A stretch of DNA of 64,000 bases from Streptomyces sp. NBC_01451 (GCF_036227485.1 NZ_CP109479.1:558001-622000); one strand, 5' to 3'. Positions 16,306-25,159 are shown, counted from the first letter of the stretch. The notes: generated by a model not told the origin, from the letters alone. Made by a program: numbers and translations.

Positions 16306-17199
16306 GTGACCAGTACCGCCGCACCGTGGTCGCACCCGCCCGTCAAGGTCGGGCTCGTCGGGGCCGGCCCCTGGGCGCGGGGGGTGCACGCGCGCGTGCT
16401 GGCCGCCGGGCCCGAGACCGAGCTCGCCGGGGTCTGGGCGCGCCGCCCCGAGGCGGCCCAGGAGACGGCGGCGCCGTACGGGGCCCCGGTCGCCGCCCGG
16501 TTCGAGGAACTGCTCGACTCCTGCGAGGCGGTGGCGTTCGCCGTACCGCCCGCCGTTCAGGCCGAGCTCGCCGTGCGTGCCGCGAAGGCGGGCAAGGCCG
16601 TGCTGCTGGAGAAGCCGATCGCCGAGGATCTCGGGGCGGCCCGGCAGCTGGTGGACGCGATCGGCGAGGCCGGGGTCGTCTCTCAGGTCACCCTGACGAA
16701 CCGCTACCACCCCGAGACGCGCCGGTTCCTGGAGGCGGCCCTCGGTGCGGACGTGCTCGGCGCGCGGGCGTGCTTCCTCAGCGACGCCTTCCTGAGCGGT
16801 GCGTTCGCGACCCCCTGGCGGCTCGAACACGGCGCGCTACTCGATCTGGGGCCGCATGTCCTGGACCTGCTCGACGCGTCCGTGGGGCGGATCGCACGAG
16901 TACGCGGGACCGGGGATCCGCGCCGCTGGATCGAGCTCACCTGTGAGCACGAGAACGGCGCGGTGAGCCAGGCTTCCCTGTCCGGTTCGGTCAACGTGGC
17001 GCAGGGTGTCGCCCGCGTCGAACTCTACGGTTCCGGACCGGAGTTGATCTTCGACAGTTCCGAACTCGACCACGAGGAGAGTTGGCCCGTGCTGCGCCGC
17101 GAGTTCGCGACCGCGGTACGCGCCGGTGTCTCCGGCGAGCTCGACGCCCGTCGTGGCCTTCGGTTGCAGACGCTGATCGCCCAGGCGTCCGAGGGCTGA
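16306..17199 (+). CDS. Gfo/Idh/MocA family oxidoreductase
   Basis: A 297-residue NAD(P)-dependent dehydrogenase. The Rossmann motif VGLVGAGPWARGVHARVLAA is at about residues 15-34 and the family signature lysine is in LLEKPIAEDL (about residue 104). The C-terminal alpha/beta substrate domain follows; it appears shortened relative to the usual 330-380 residues. Substrates in the family are sugars and cyclitols. GTG 16306 is chosen because the Rossmann strand begins 13 residues later; the frame is open to 16237. A strong hairpin follows the stop. Confidence 0.88.
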   Translation: MTSTAAPWSHPPVKVGLVGAGPWARGVHARVLAAGPETELAGVWARRPEAAQETAAPYGAPVAARFEELLDSCEAVAFAVPPAVQAELAVRAAKAGKAVLLEKPIAEDLGAARQLVDAIGEAGVVSQVTLTNRYHPETRRFLEAALGADVLGARACFLSDAFLSGAFATPWRLEHGALLDLGPHVLDLLDASVGRIARVRGTGDPRRWIELTCEHENGAVSQASLSGSVNVAQGVARVELYGSGPELIFDSSELDHEESWPVLRREFATAVRAGVSGELDARRGLRLQTLIAQASEG

Positions 17200-17208
17200 G
17201 CCCCCGAA

Positions 17209-17236
17209 GCCGGGCGTGACGTGGATCACGCCCGGC
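17209..17236 (+). terminator. Hairpin after the Gfo/Idh/MocA gene
   Basis: An 11-bp perfect stem GCCGGGCGTGA/TCACGCCCGGC with a 6-nt loop, 10 nt after the stop codon. It lacks a T-tract, as is common for Streptomyces terminators. Confidence 0.65.
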
Positions 17237-17296
17237 GCGGGAGTGGATGCGGAACAACGCGGAGGGGTCGGCCGTTCTTGTCTACGTGGCTGCGGA

Positions 17297-17450
17297 GGGG
17301 ACAGTGTCCCCGGGCCTCACCTATAGCCCATGGGGAAGATCGTTCGGCTGAAGCCCCATGGAGCCTTTCGCCGCGAGGCGACCGCCCTCCGCGTGTCACC
17401 ACCTACGGCCCTGGCTGGTCTCCCCCGTCCAGCCAGGGCCTTCTTCTGTC
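17297..17450 (+). ncRNA. Candidate structured small RNA or leader ending in an intrinsic terminator
   Basis: Three local structures occur in order: GGGGACA-g-TGTCCCC (17297-17311), an 8-bp stem CCATGGGG/CCCCATGG with an 18-nt loop (17328-17361), and a 12-bp perfect stem GGCCCTGGCTGG/CCAGCCAGGGCC (17407-17440) with a C-rich 10-nt loop. The last is followed at once by TTCTTCTGTC. The last is a textbook rho-independent terminator, but no gene on this strand ends before it: the oxidoreductase already has its own hairpin 170 nt upstream. The simplest readings are an independent sRNA gene or an attenuator leader for the cNMP-binding gene at 17594. No clear promoter hexamers were found. Confidence 0.5.
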
Positions 17451-17593
17451 AAAAAGCAGATTCATGCCTGCCGCCGAGGTGCCCTGCGTGTCCGCAACGG
17501 CTGAAATGGATGGAGGGGAAGCCGCCGGAGCCGGACAGTGCGCCGCCGCGCCGGACGTCTCCCCCTCCGGATCGCCGGCGAGGAGCCCTGCTC

Positions 17594-18052
17594 ATGACCA
17601 AAGCGACAAAGCTGCTGACCGCCCTGCCCCCGCCCCGCCGTGAGCGCCTGCTCTCGCTCGCAACGGAGGTGTCCTTCCCCGAGGACTTCAGGATCTTCGA
17701 GGCGGGCGACACCGCCGACCGCTTCTGGGTCGTCCGCTCAGGTGCGGTCTCCCTGGTCCAGCAGGTGACGCCGGTGCAGCGGGTGACGGTGGCCAGTCTG
17801 GGCGCGGGCGACCTGCTCGGCTGGTCCTGGCTCTTCCCGCCCCACCGGTGGGACTTCGGCGCCGAGGCCTTCAGCCCCGTACGCGCCTACGAGTTCGACG
17901 CGGCGTCGGTACTCGAACTCTGCGAGGAGGACCCGGCCCTCGGGCTGCAACTGGTGCGGATCATCGCCGAGATCCTCGCCCATCGGCTGGAGCTGACCCG
18001 GGGCAGGCTGATGGAGCACTTCTCCGTGCACAAGCGGGCGCCCGGCCGGTGA
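17594..18052 (+). CDS. Cyclic-nucleotide-binding domain protein (Crp-like sensor without HTH)
   Basis: A 152-residue protein consisting almost only of a cNMP-binding jelly roll (about residues 10-125: FRIFEAGDTADRFWVVRSGA, LGAGDLLGWSWLFPPHRWDF) plus a short helix. The helix-turn-helix of Crp/Fnr regulators is absent, so it is not a DNA-binding protein by itself. The phosphate-binding cassette Arg is not obvious (LLGWSWLFPP replaces FGE-A-L-RSA), so ligand binding is uncertain. AGGAG lies 8 nt before the ATG. Similar stand-alone domains occur in Streptomyces; partners unknown. Confidence 0.75.
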   Translation: MTKATKLLTALPPPRRERLLSLATEVSFPEDFRIFEAGDTADRFWVVRSGAVSLVQQVTPVQRVTVASLGAGDLLGWSWLFPPHRWDFGAEAFSPVRAYEFDAASVLELCEEDPALGLQLVRIIAEILAHRLELTRGRLMEHFSVHKRAPGR

Positions 18053-18064
18053 AGGCCGGTCCGG

Positions 18065-19369
18065 TCACCGGACGACGTAGCGGCGCAGCGCAGGCATCGC
18101 GGCCGTCAGGGCCAGGGTGACGGCGACGACCAGGAGTCCGCCGCCGGCGACGGCAGCGCGGGGGCCCAGGACGGACGCCGTCGTGCCGTGCAGCAGGTCG
18201 GCCAGGCGGGGACCGCCCACCACGACCACGGTGAAGACGCCCTGCATCCGGCCGCGCATCTCGTCGGTCGCCGCCGACAGCAGGATCGCCACCCGGAAGA
18301 CGCTGGAGACCATGTCGGCCACCCCGGCGGCGACCAGGAACGCCACCGCCACCCACAGGCTGGTGCTCAGCCCGAAGCCCGTGATCGCCAGCCCCCAGGC
18401 CACGACCGCGCCGATCACCATCCAGCCGTGCCGGCGCGCCCGCGAGAACGTCCCGGAGAACAGGCCGCCGACGACCGCGCCCACGGGGATCGCCGCGAAC
18501 ATCAGGCCGAGGGCGAGTCCCTCCCCGTAAGGGGCGTACGTCTGGGCGGCCAGTTGCGGGAACAGGGCGCGGGGCATGCCGAAGACCATGGCGACGATGT
18601 CCGCGAGGAAGGAGAGCAGGAGCACCTTGTGCAGGGCGATGTAGCGGAACCCGGCCACGATCTCGCGTGCGCCCGCCTTCCGGGAGGCCGTCGGCCCCGG
18701 CGGGAGCGCGGGCAGCCGTACGACGGACCACAGGGTGACGCACAGGGCGAGCGCGTCGATCAGATACAGCTCGGCGAGGCCGACGACGGGTATGAGGGTG
18801 CCGGCGAGCAGGGGTCCCGCGACCAGACCGGTCTGCATGACGGTCGTGCCGAGGGCGTTGGCGGCGGCGAGTTCCTCCTCGGGGACCAGCTGGGCGACGA
18901 CGGCGCTGCGGGCCGGTGAGTTCAGGCCGAAGAACGCCTGCTGGAGGGCGAGCAGGACCATCAGGGTCGCCACCGAGCCGAGGCCGACGAGGGCCTGGAT
19001 CCAGAACAGCAGCGAGGTGACGGCGATGCCGGTGTTGGTGATGAGCAGGAGTTTGCGGCGGTCCATGCTGTCGGCGATCGCGCCGCCCCACAGGGCGAAC
19101 ACGACGAGGGGCAGGAGTCCGGCCAGGCTCGCGTAGCCGACCCAGGCGGAGGAGCCGGTGATGTCGTAGATCTGCTTGGGCACGGCGACGGCGGTGAGCT
19201 GGCTACCGACGGCGGTGACGGCGGTCGAGGACCACAGGCGGCGGTAGGCGGGGCGGCGCAGGGGACGGGTGTCCATGGTCCAGCGGCGCCCGCGCGGGCG
19301 GGGCTCGTCGGCGGGCGCGGTCGGCCGGGGCTCCGAGTCGTTGCCGGTACTGCTGTTGCTGGGGTCCAC
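18065..19369 (-). CDS. MFS transporter, enterobactin-exporter-like (MFS_3)
   Basis: A 434-residue permease with about 12 hydrophobic helices. The family motif A loop GGAIADSMDRRKLLLITN is at about residue 95, preceded by PKQIYDITGSSAWVGYASLA. The central loop (LPALPPGPTASRKAGAREIV) separates two halves. Such proteins export siderophores or macrolides. GTG 19369 is preceded by AGGACACCC; an internal ATG (MDTRPLRRPAYRRLW) is another possible start and skips a proline-rich leader. It is followed by 3'-convergent cNMP gene and preceded by a TetR gene on the same strand, its probable regulator. Confidence 0.88.
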   Translation of the reverse strand: MDPSNSSTGNDSEPRPTAPADEPRPRGRRWTMDTRPLRRPAYRRLWSSTAVTAVGSQLTAVAVPKQIYDITGSSAWVGYASLAGLLPLVVFALWGGAIADSMDRRKLLLITNTGIAVTSLLFWIQALVGLGSVATLMVLLALQQAFFGLNSPARSAVVAQLVPEEELAAANALGTTVMQTGLVAGPLLAGTLIPVVGLAELYLIDALALCVTLWSVVRLPALPPGPTASRKAGAREIVAGFRYIALHKVLLLSFLADIVAMVFGMPRALFPQLAAQTYAPYGEGLALGLMFAAIPVGAVVGGLFSGTFSRARRHGWMVIGAVVAWGLAITGFGLSTSLWVAVAFLVAAGVADMVSSVFRVAILLSAATDEMRGRMQGVFTVVVVGGPRLADLLHGTTASVLGPRAAVAGGGLLVVAVTLALTAAMPALRRYVVR

Positions 19370-19402
19370 GGGTGTCCTGGTTGTCGGCTACATCCGATCG
19401 GC

Positions 19403-20134
19403 TCAGCTTTCCTTATCACAAGTACTGGCGGGGCCTTCCGCGGCGAGCGTCCCGGCGGCGCTCTCCAGCAGCATGTCGAGGGCCGTCGGATAGGCACTGG
19501 CGACCATGCGGGCGGCGAGCAGCGGGGCCGCTTCGGCGATCCGGGGGTGGGTGCTGCGCGGCAGGCGGGCGTAGGTCGAGCGCCACATGTCCTCGTCGGC
19601 GGTGAGGCTGGCGCGCGGCAGGGCCAGCGAAGCGGCGTCGAGGGCGGCGAAGGCCAGCGTCTGGTCGATGAAGGCGTGGTAGATCCGTACCGTCTGCGGC
19701 AGCGGGAAGCCGGCCGTGCGCAGGACGTCGAGGATCGCCTCGTCGGCGGCCAGCTCGTTGGCGCGGCCCGTGACACGGCTGGCGGTCAGGACGGCGGCCT
19801 GCGGGTGGGTGACGTACACGGTGTGGATGCGCAGCCCGACGGCGCGCAGGTCCGCCTGCCACTCCCCCGTCGGCCGCCAGCCGTGCAGCGCCTGGCCGAT
19901 GAGCGCGTCGCCGATGGCGAGGGTCAGGTCGTCCATGCCGCGGAAGTAGCGGTAGAGGGTGCTGGGGTCGGCGTCCAGGGCCAGGCCCAGGCGGCGGGCG
20001 GTGAGACCGGTGCTGCCGTGTTCGCGGAGCATGCGCAGGGCGGTGTCGACGATCAGCTGCTCGGACAGCACGGTGCCGCTCCTGGTGGGACGGCGGCGCC
20101 GCCGTTTCTCCTCCGGCACGACCTGCTTCGGCAC
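19403..20134 (-). CDS. TetR-family regulator (TetR/AcrR with TetR_C-type ligand domain)
   Basis: A 243-residue regulator starting around MPKQVVPEEKRRRRRPTRSG. The HTH is IVDTALRMLREHGSTGLTAR then RRLGLALDADPSTLYRYFRG (about residues 25-70), followed by the all-helical ligand domain. GTG 20134 is chosen because GGAAGGGG lies upstream at correct spacing; longer in-frame starts would run into the divergent gene. It lies 33 nt upstream of the MFS gene, both on the minus strand, with a palindromic site in the divergent promoter region, so it probably controls both directions. Confidence 0.88.
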   Translation of the reverse strand: MPKQVVPEEKRRRRRPTRSGTVLSEQLIVDTALRMLREHGSTGLTARRLGLALDADPSTLYRYFRGMDDLTLAIGDALIGQALHGWRPTGEWQADLRAVGLRIHTVYVTHPQAAVLTASRVTGRANELAADEAILDVLRTAGFPLPQTVRIYHAFIDQTLAFAALDAASLALPRASLTADEDMWRSTYARLPRSTHPRIAEAAPLLAARMVASAYPTALDMLLESAAGTLAAEGPASTCDKES

Positions 20135-20156
20135 GGCCACCCCTTCCACTCTTATG

Positions 20157-20193
20157 CCAACGCCATTGACCTTAGCCGACGGCAAGGCGTTGG
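20157..20193. promoter_or_regulatory. Candidate TetR operator in the divergent promoter region
   Basis: CCAACGCC (20157-20164) and its exact complement GGCGTTGG (20186-20193) lie in the 106-nt gap between the TetR gene and the saccharopine-dehydrogenase-like gene. They flank an AT-richer core with ATTGAC. The location is right for a regulator acting on both promoters. Confidence 0.45.
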
Positions 20194-20240
20194 ATCGGCG
20201 GACAACGGCATCGGAACCTTCGCAAAAAGGGAGTTTTGCC

Positions 20241-21458
20241 ATGCGTGTGCTGCTCGTGGGCGCCGGCGGTGTGGGGACCGCGATCACCCGGATCGCCGCC
20301 CGGCGCTCCTTCTTCGACCTGATGGTCGTGTCCGACTACGACCCGGCGCGGGCCGAGGCCGCTGTCGCCGCGCTCGGCGGCGGGGAGCGGTTCGTGGCGG
20401 AGCGGGTCGACGCCTCAGACGAGACGGCGGTGGCGGAGCTGCTGGCCAGGCACGGATGCGATGTGCTGCTCAACGCGACCGACCCGCGCTTCGTGATGCC
20501 GCTGTTCCGCGCCGCCCGCGCGGCCGGGGTCACCTACCTCGACATGGCGATGTCCCTGTCGCGCCCGCACGCCGAGCGGCCGTACGCGGAGTGCGGGGTC
20601 AAGCTCGGCGACGAACAGTTCGCGGCGGCGGACGAGTGGGCGCAGGCGGGTGCGCTGGCCCTGGTCGGCATGGGGGTGGAGCCGGGCATGTCCGATGTGT
20701 TCGCCCGGTACGCGGCCGACGAACTCTTCGACGAGATCGAGGAGATCGGCATCCGCGACGGCGCGAACCTCACCGTCGACGGCTACGACTTCGCGCCGTC
20801 CTTCAGTATCTGGACGACGATCGAGGAGTGCCTCAACCCGCCGGTCGTCTACGAGTCCGGCCGGGGCTGGTTCACCACGGAGCCCTTCAGCGAGCCGGAG
20901 GTGTTCGACTTCCCCGAGGGCATCGGCCCGGTGGAGTGTGTGAACGTCGAGCACGAGGAGGTGCTGCTCGTGCCGCGCTGGATCGACGCGCGCCGCGTCA
21001 CCTTCAAGTACGGCCTGGGCGAGGAGTTCATCCAGACCCTCAGGACGCTGCACCTGCTGGGCCTGGACCGCACCGACCCGGTGACCGTCCCGGGCTCCAC
21101 CGGCCCGGTCGCCGTGTCGCCCCGGGACGTCGTCGCCGCTTGTCTGCCCGACCCGGCGACGCTGGGCGAGCGCATGCACGGCAAGACGTGCGCGGGCACG
21201 TGGGTCAGGGGTACGAAGGACGGGGCGCCGCGCGAGGTGTACCTGTACCACGTGATCGACAACCAGTGGTCCATGGCGGAGTACGGCTCCCAGGCGGTGG
21301 TGTGGCAGACGGCCGTCAATCCGGTCGTCGCCCTGGAACTCGTCGCCACCGGCGCCTGGTCCGGCTCGGGTGTCCTCGGCCCGGAGGCGTTCCCGGCCCG
21401 CCCCTTCCTGGAGTTGCTGACCGCGTACGGCTCGCCGTGGGGCATGCGCGAGCAGTGA
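20241..21458 (+). CDS. Saccharopine dehydrogenase-like NAD(P)-dependent oxidoreductase
   Basis: A 405-residue protein. The N-terminal Rossmann fold starts at residue 1 (MRVLLVGAGGVGTAITRIAA), with the acidic end of strand 2 in SDYDPARAEAA. The central part (DMAMSLSRPHAERP, GMGVEPGMSDVFARYAADEL) matches the saccharopine dehydrogenase/LysDH C-terminal domain that binds an amino-acid-like substrate. AAGGGAG precedes the ATG. The family includes lysine, carboxynorspermidine and homospermidine dehydrogenases; which reaction applies here is not determined. It is divergent from the TetR gene. Confidence 0.85.
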   Translation: MRVLLVGAGGVGTAITRIAARRSFFDLMVVSDYDPARAEAAVAALGGGERFVAERVDASDETAVAELLARHGCDVLLNATDPRFVMPLFRAARAAGVTYLDMAMSLSRPHAERPYAECGVKLGDEQFAAADEWAQAGALALVGMGVEPGMSDVFARYAADELFDEIEEIGIRDGANLTVDGYDFAPSFSIWTTIEECLNPPVVYESGRGWFTTEPFSEPEVFDFPEGIGPVECVNVEHEEVLLVPRWIDARRVTFKYGLGEEFIQTLRTLHLLGLDRTDPVTVPGSTGPVAVSPRDVVAACLPDPATLGERMHGKTCAGTWVRGTKDGAPREVYLYHVIDNQWSMAEYGSQAVVWQTAVNPVVALELVATGAWSGSGVLGPEAFPARPFLELLTAYGSPWGMREQ

Positions 21459-21514
21459 GGTGCCCGCCCCGGGCCGCAGCCCGGGGAGTCGGGCGGTTCA
21501 GCGGTTCAGCGGCT

Positions 21515-22939
21515 CTACGGAGCGGAGGGCTTGCCCTTCGTGCCGATCCAGGTCAGGAACAGCTGGTCCAGGTCCTTGCCGGAGACCCGCTCGGCGAGGG
21601 CGGTGAACTGGGCGGTCGTACCGTGCCCGTCCCGGTGGTCGGTGGCCCAGGTGCGCAGGATCTTGAAGAAGGCGGGGTCGCCGACCGCCTTGCGGAGCTT
21701 GTGCAGGGCCATGGCACCGCGGTCGTAGACGGGCCTGCCGAAGATGTTCGCGCCGCTGCCCGGGTCGGCGGGCGGGAACGACCACAGGTCGTCGTTCGCG
21801 GCCGTGGCGTACAGGTCGTCGAAGGTCTTCTGGGCGCTCGGGCCGCCGTGCTGTTCCGCGTACAGCCACTCGGTGTAGGTCGCGAAGCCCTCGTTGAGCC
21901 AGATGTCCTTCCAGGTGGTGAGGGCGACGGAGTCGCCGAACCACTGGTGGGCGCTCTCGTGGACCAGGGTGCTCAGATCGGGGGCCTGGTCGTACACGGG
22001 ACGGGTCTGTGTCTCCAGCGCGAAGCCGACCTGCGGGGCACGGTCGACGATGGCTCCGGCGGCCTTGTACGGGTAGGGGCCGAAGAGCTTGGCCTCCCAG
22101 TCCAGGACGGACGGGAGCTTCTTCAGCACGGGCGCCGCGTCGGCGGCCTCGCGCGGATCGACGGCGTTGTAGACCTTGATGCCGCCGCGGGTGGTGTACT
22201 GCTCGACCTTGAACCTCCCGACCGTGGCCGTGGCCAGGTAGGCGGCCATCGGCTCGGACTGGCGCCAGCGGAAGGTGGACTTGCCGCCCGCGGTCCTCTG
22301 GCTCAGGAGGACGCCGTTGGCGACGGCGGTGCGCCCCTGCGGGACCGTGATCGTGAAGTCGTACGAGGCCTTGTCCTTGGGATGGTTGTTGCCGGGGAAC
22401 CAGCTCATGGAGCCCTGCGGCTCACCGGCGACGAACACGCCGTCGTCGGTGGCGATCCAGCCGTCCTTCGAGCCGTCCGGGTCCGTGACCGCCTTGGGGA
22501 CACCGCTGTAGGTGACGGCGACCTGGAAGGTCTGGTTCTTGTTCAGGGCGTGGCGCGGGCTGACGATCAGTTCCTGGCCGGAGCGCCGGAAACCCGCCTT
22601 CACGCGGTCGACGGTGAGGGCGGTGACCTTCAGGCCGCTGAGGTCGAGGTTGAAGCGGGTCAGCTTCTGGGTGGCGCGGACGGTGAGTACGGCCTTGCCG
22701 TCGAGGCGGCGGCTCACGGGGTCGTAGCGGAGGTTCAGGTCGTAGTGGGCGACGTGGTAGCCGCCGTTTCCGGACAGCGGGAAGTACGGGTCTCCGACAC
22801 CAGAGGTGCCTGTCGTCGCGGCTCCCGCGGGTGCGGCGGCGGCCAGCAGGGCCGCGAGGGCGACGGGCACGGTCGCGACGACGGCGTCACGACGGAGGAC
22901 TGCGGTGCGGGTGCCTGCGTACTTCCTGGGGGGTCTCAC
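21515..22939 (-). CDS. Secreted M1-family zinc metallopeptidase (aminopeptidase N type)
   Basis: A 474-residue protein with an N-terminal signal peptide (VATVPVALAALLAAAAPAGA, cleavage near residue 40). The gluzincin motif HESAH (327-331) with E350 in WLNEGFATY provides the zinc ligands and catalytic Glu. The usual GxMEN exopeptidase motif is replaced by VGFALETQT (305-312), a known variant of Streptomyces M1 proteins. The N-terminal beta domain is complete but the long C-terminal helical domain of M1 peptidases is missing. GTG 22939 has TAGGAG 5-6 nt upstream. Probable role: peptide degradation outside the cell. Confidence 0.92.
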   Translation of the reverse strand: MRPPRKYAGTRTAVLRRDAVVATVPVALAALLAAAAPAGAATTGTSGVGDPYFPLSGNGGYHVAHYDLNLRYDPVSRRLDGKAVLTVRATQKLTRFNLDLSGLKVTALTVDRVKAGFRRSGQELIVSPRHALNKNQTFQVAVTYSGVPKAVTDPDGSKDGWIATDDGVFVAGEPQGSMSWFPGNNHPKDKASYDFTITVPQGRTAVANGVLLSQRTAGGKSTFRWRQSEPMAAYLATATVGRFKVEQYTTRGGIKVYNAVDPREAADAAPVLKKLPSVLDWEAKLFGPYPYKAAGAIVDRAPQVGFALETQTRPVYDQAPDLSTLVHESAHQWFGDSVALTTWKDIWLNEGFATYTEWLYAEQHGGPSAQKTFDDLYATAANDDLWSFPPADPGSGANIFGRPVYDRGAMALHKLRKAVGDPAFFKILRTWATDHRDGHGTTAQFTALAERVSGKDLDQLFLTWIGTKGKPSAP

Positions 22940-22973
22940 GCGAACTCCTACGATATGAGGTGTGATCATCTTC

Positions 22974-22987
22974 AGGGTTTTCACCCT
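22974..22987. promoter_or_regulatory. Small palindrome upstream of the M1 peptidase gene
   Basis: AGGGT-tttc-ACCCT lies 35-48 nt upstream of the peptidase start in an AT-rich part of the 160-nt gap before the divergent DUF488 gene. It may be an operator or part of a leader hairpin. No regulator is assigned. Confidence 0.3.
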
Positions 22988-23100
22988 AAAGGCGCCACCG
23001 CGCGAATTCCTCCTTCTTCTGGTCAAGTTGCGAGCCCCGACGGGCGAACGCATCATTCTTTCGGTCACCGCACCCGCACCCCACTCAGCCGGAGGCCACC

Positions 23101-23472
23101 GTGACCGTCCGTGTCCGTCGCGTCTACGAACCTCCCGAGCCGGACGACGGTGTACGCGTCCTGGTCGACCGGCTGTGGCCGCGCGGCCTGTCCAAGGACG
23201 CGGCGCAGGTCCACGAGTGGCCGAAAGCCCTCACCCCGTCGACCGAGCTGCGCCGCTGGTACCACTCCCAGGAGGACCCGGCCGACACCTACGAGGAGTT
23301 CCGGCGGCGGTACGAGGCGGAGCTGGCCGCGCCCGAGGCGGCCGAACCCCTGCACGCGCTGCGTGAGCTGGCCGCCAAGGGCCCGACGACGCTCGTCACC
23401 GCCGCCAGGGCCCCTGAGCAGAGCCATGCCTCCGTGCTGGCCGGACTGCTGACGTCCGGCCGGGAACCCTAG
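23101..23472 (+). CDS. DUF488 family protein
   Basis: A 123-residue protein with the DUF488 signature VLVDRLWPRGLSKDAAQVHE (about residues 20-40) and the later LRRWYHSQEDPADTYEEFRR segment. The N-terminal RRVYEPPEPDDGVRVLV is also typical of the YeaO-like subgroup. The family is widespread and unassigned. GTG 23101 directly begins the conserved region. Its 3' end abuts the convergent flavoprotein gene. Confidence 0.88.
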   Translation: MTVRVRRVYEPPEPDDGVRVLVDRLWPRGLSKDAAQVHEWPKALTPSTELRRWYHSQEDPADTYEEFRRRYEAELAAPEAAEPLHALRELAAKGPTTLVTAARAPEQSHASVLAGLLTSGREP

Positions 23473-25142
23473 GCCGTCGCCCGTGCAGCCGCCCGGCCCG
23501 CCGCACGGCCCGAGAAGAGGCAGCCGCCGAGGAAGGTGCCCTCCAGGGCGTTGTAGCCGTGCACGCCGCCACCGCCGAAGCCGGCGACCTCACCGGCCGC
23601 GTACAGCCCCTCGACGGGCTCGCCCGTCGCACCCAGCGCGCGCGAGTCGAGGTCCGTCTGGATGCCGCCGAGGGTCTTGCGGGTGAGGGTGTGGAGCTTG
23701 ACGCCGATGAGCGGGCCGGCCTCCGGGTCGAGGATGCGGTGCGGGGAGGCGGTGCGACCGAGCCGGTCGCCGATGTAGCGGCGGGAGTTGCGGATGCCCT
23801 GGACCTGCGCGTCCTTGCTGTACGGGTTGGCGATCTGGAGGTCGCGGGCCTCGATCTGGCGCCGCACCTGGGCCACGTCCAGCAGCGGCTTGTCGGTCAG
23901 CTCGTTCATCTTGCCGATGAGCTGGTCGAGGTTGTCGGCGACCACGAAGTCCGCGCCGTGCTTCACGAAGTCGGCCACCGGGCCGGGGGCGCCCTTGCCG
24001 AGGATGCGCTCCTTGAGGAACGCCTTGCGGTCCTTGGCGGTGATGTCGGGGTTCTGCTCGGAGCCCGACAGGGCGAACTCCTTCTCGATGATCCGCTGGG
24101 TGAGGATGAACCAGGAGTGGTCGTGCTCGGCGATGTCCTCGGTGGTGCGCAGGTACTTGAGGGTGCCGAGGGTGTCGTAGCCGGGCAGGCAGGGCTCGGG
24201 GAGGCGGCGGCCGAGCGCGTCGAACCACATGGAGGACGGGCCGGGCAGGATGCGGATGCCGTGGCCGGGCCAGATCGGGCTCCAGTTCTGGATGCCCTCG
24301 GTGTAGTGCCACATGCGGTCCCGGTTGACCAGCCGGACGCCGGCCCGGGCGCTGATGTCGAGCATCCGCCCGTCGACGTAGGCGGGCACGCCGGTGACCA
24401 TGCCGGCCGGTGCCGTGCCGAGCCGCTCGGGCCAGTACTGGCGCACGATGTCGTGGTTGGCGCCGATGCCGCCGGTGGTGACGATCACGGCTTGGGCGGT
24501 GAGTTCGAAGTCGCCGATCCGGTCGCGGTTGGAGGCCACTCCGCGCGGCGAGGTGTCCTCGGCGAGGACCGTGCCGCGTACGCCGCGCACGGCGCCCTCC
24601 GTGACGACGAGCTCGTCGACCTGGTGACGGTGGTAGAAGGTCAGCAGCCCGGCCCGGGACGCCTCCTTGGCGCTGAGCACGAAGGGTTCGACGACTCCGG
24701 TGCCGGTGCCCCAGGAGACGTGGAAGCGGGGTACGGAGTTGCCGTGTCCGTGGGCGCGCAGGTCGCCGCGTTCCGCCCAGCCGACCGTCGGCAGGAACGA
24801 GATGCCGTGCCCGGCGAGCCAGGAGCGCTTCTCCCCCGCCGCGAACTCGACGTAGGCGCGCGCCCACTTCACCGCCCAGGAGTCCTCGTCGTCGACGCGG
24901 TCGAACTGGGCGCTGCCCTGCCAGTCGCTCCAGGCGAGGTCGAAGGAGTCCTTGATGCCGACCCGCCGCTGCTCCGGGGAGTCGACGAGGAACAGCCCGC
25001 CGAACGACCAGAAGGCCTGCCCGCCGAGGTTGGCGGCGTTCTCCTGGTCGACCAGCGCGACCCGTCGGCCCTTGCTGGTCAGCTCGTGTGCCGCGACCAG
25101 TCCGGCGAGGCCGGCTCCGACGACGATGACGTCCGCATCCAT
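23469..25142 (-). CDS. FAD-binding dehydrogenase, KstD/fumarate reductase-like flavoprotein
   Basis: A 557-residue flavoprotein. The dinucleotide fold DVIVVGAGLAGLVAAHELTS starts at residue 4, followed by the GGQAFWSFGG segment of the fumarate-reductase/3-ketosteroid-dehydrogenase superfamily. The C-terminal FAD motif LYAAGEVAGFGGGGVHGYNA (about residues 515-535) and GTFLGGCLFSGRAAG complete the cofactor site. Related enzymes dehydrogenate 3-ketosteroids or reduce enoates. It lies 17 nt downstream of a TetR gene with which it forms an operon. AAGGGA precedes the ATG. The substrate could be a steroid, given the cholesterol-oxidase-like enzyme at 54 kb, but that is speculation. Confidence 0.88.
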   Translation of the reverse strand: MDADVIVVGAGLAGLVAAHELTSKGRRVALVDQENAANLGGQAFWSFGGLFLVDSPEQRRVGIKDSFDLAWSDWQGSAQFDRVDDEDSWAVKWARAYVEFAAGEKRSWLAGHGISFLPTVGWAERGDLRAHGHGNSVPRFHVSWGTGTGVVEPFVLSAKEASRAGLLTFYHRHQVDELVVTEGAVRGVRGTVLAEDTSPRGVASNRDRIGDFELTAQAVIVTTGGIGANHDIVRQYWPERLGTAPAGMVTGVPAYVDGRMLDISARAGVRLVNRDRMWHYTEGIQNWSPIWPGHGIRILPGPSSMWFDALGRRLPEPCLPGYDTLGTLKYLRTTEDIAEHDHSWFILTQRIIEKEFALSGSEQNPDITAKDRKAFLKERILGKGAPGPVADFVKHGADFVVADNLDQLIGKMNELTDKPLLDVAQVRRQIEARDLQIANPYSKDAQVQGIRNSRRYIGDRLGRTASPHRILDPEAGPLIGVKLHTLTRKTLGGIQTDLDSRALGATGEPVEGLYAAGEVAGFGGGGVHGYNALEGTFLGGCLFSGRAAGRAAARATA

Positions 25143-25159
25143 GGCGACCGTTCCCTTTC

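Noticed and set aside
19547..23104. Very long plus-strand open frame (1185 codons) opposite several real genes
   Set aside because: It is antisense to the TetR gene and the M1 peptidase and out of frame with the saccharopine-dehydrogenase-like gene; a typical high-GC shadow frame.
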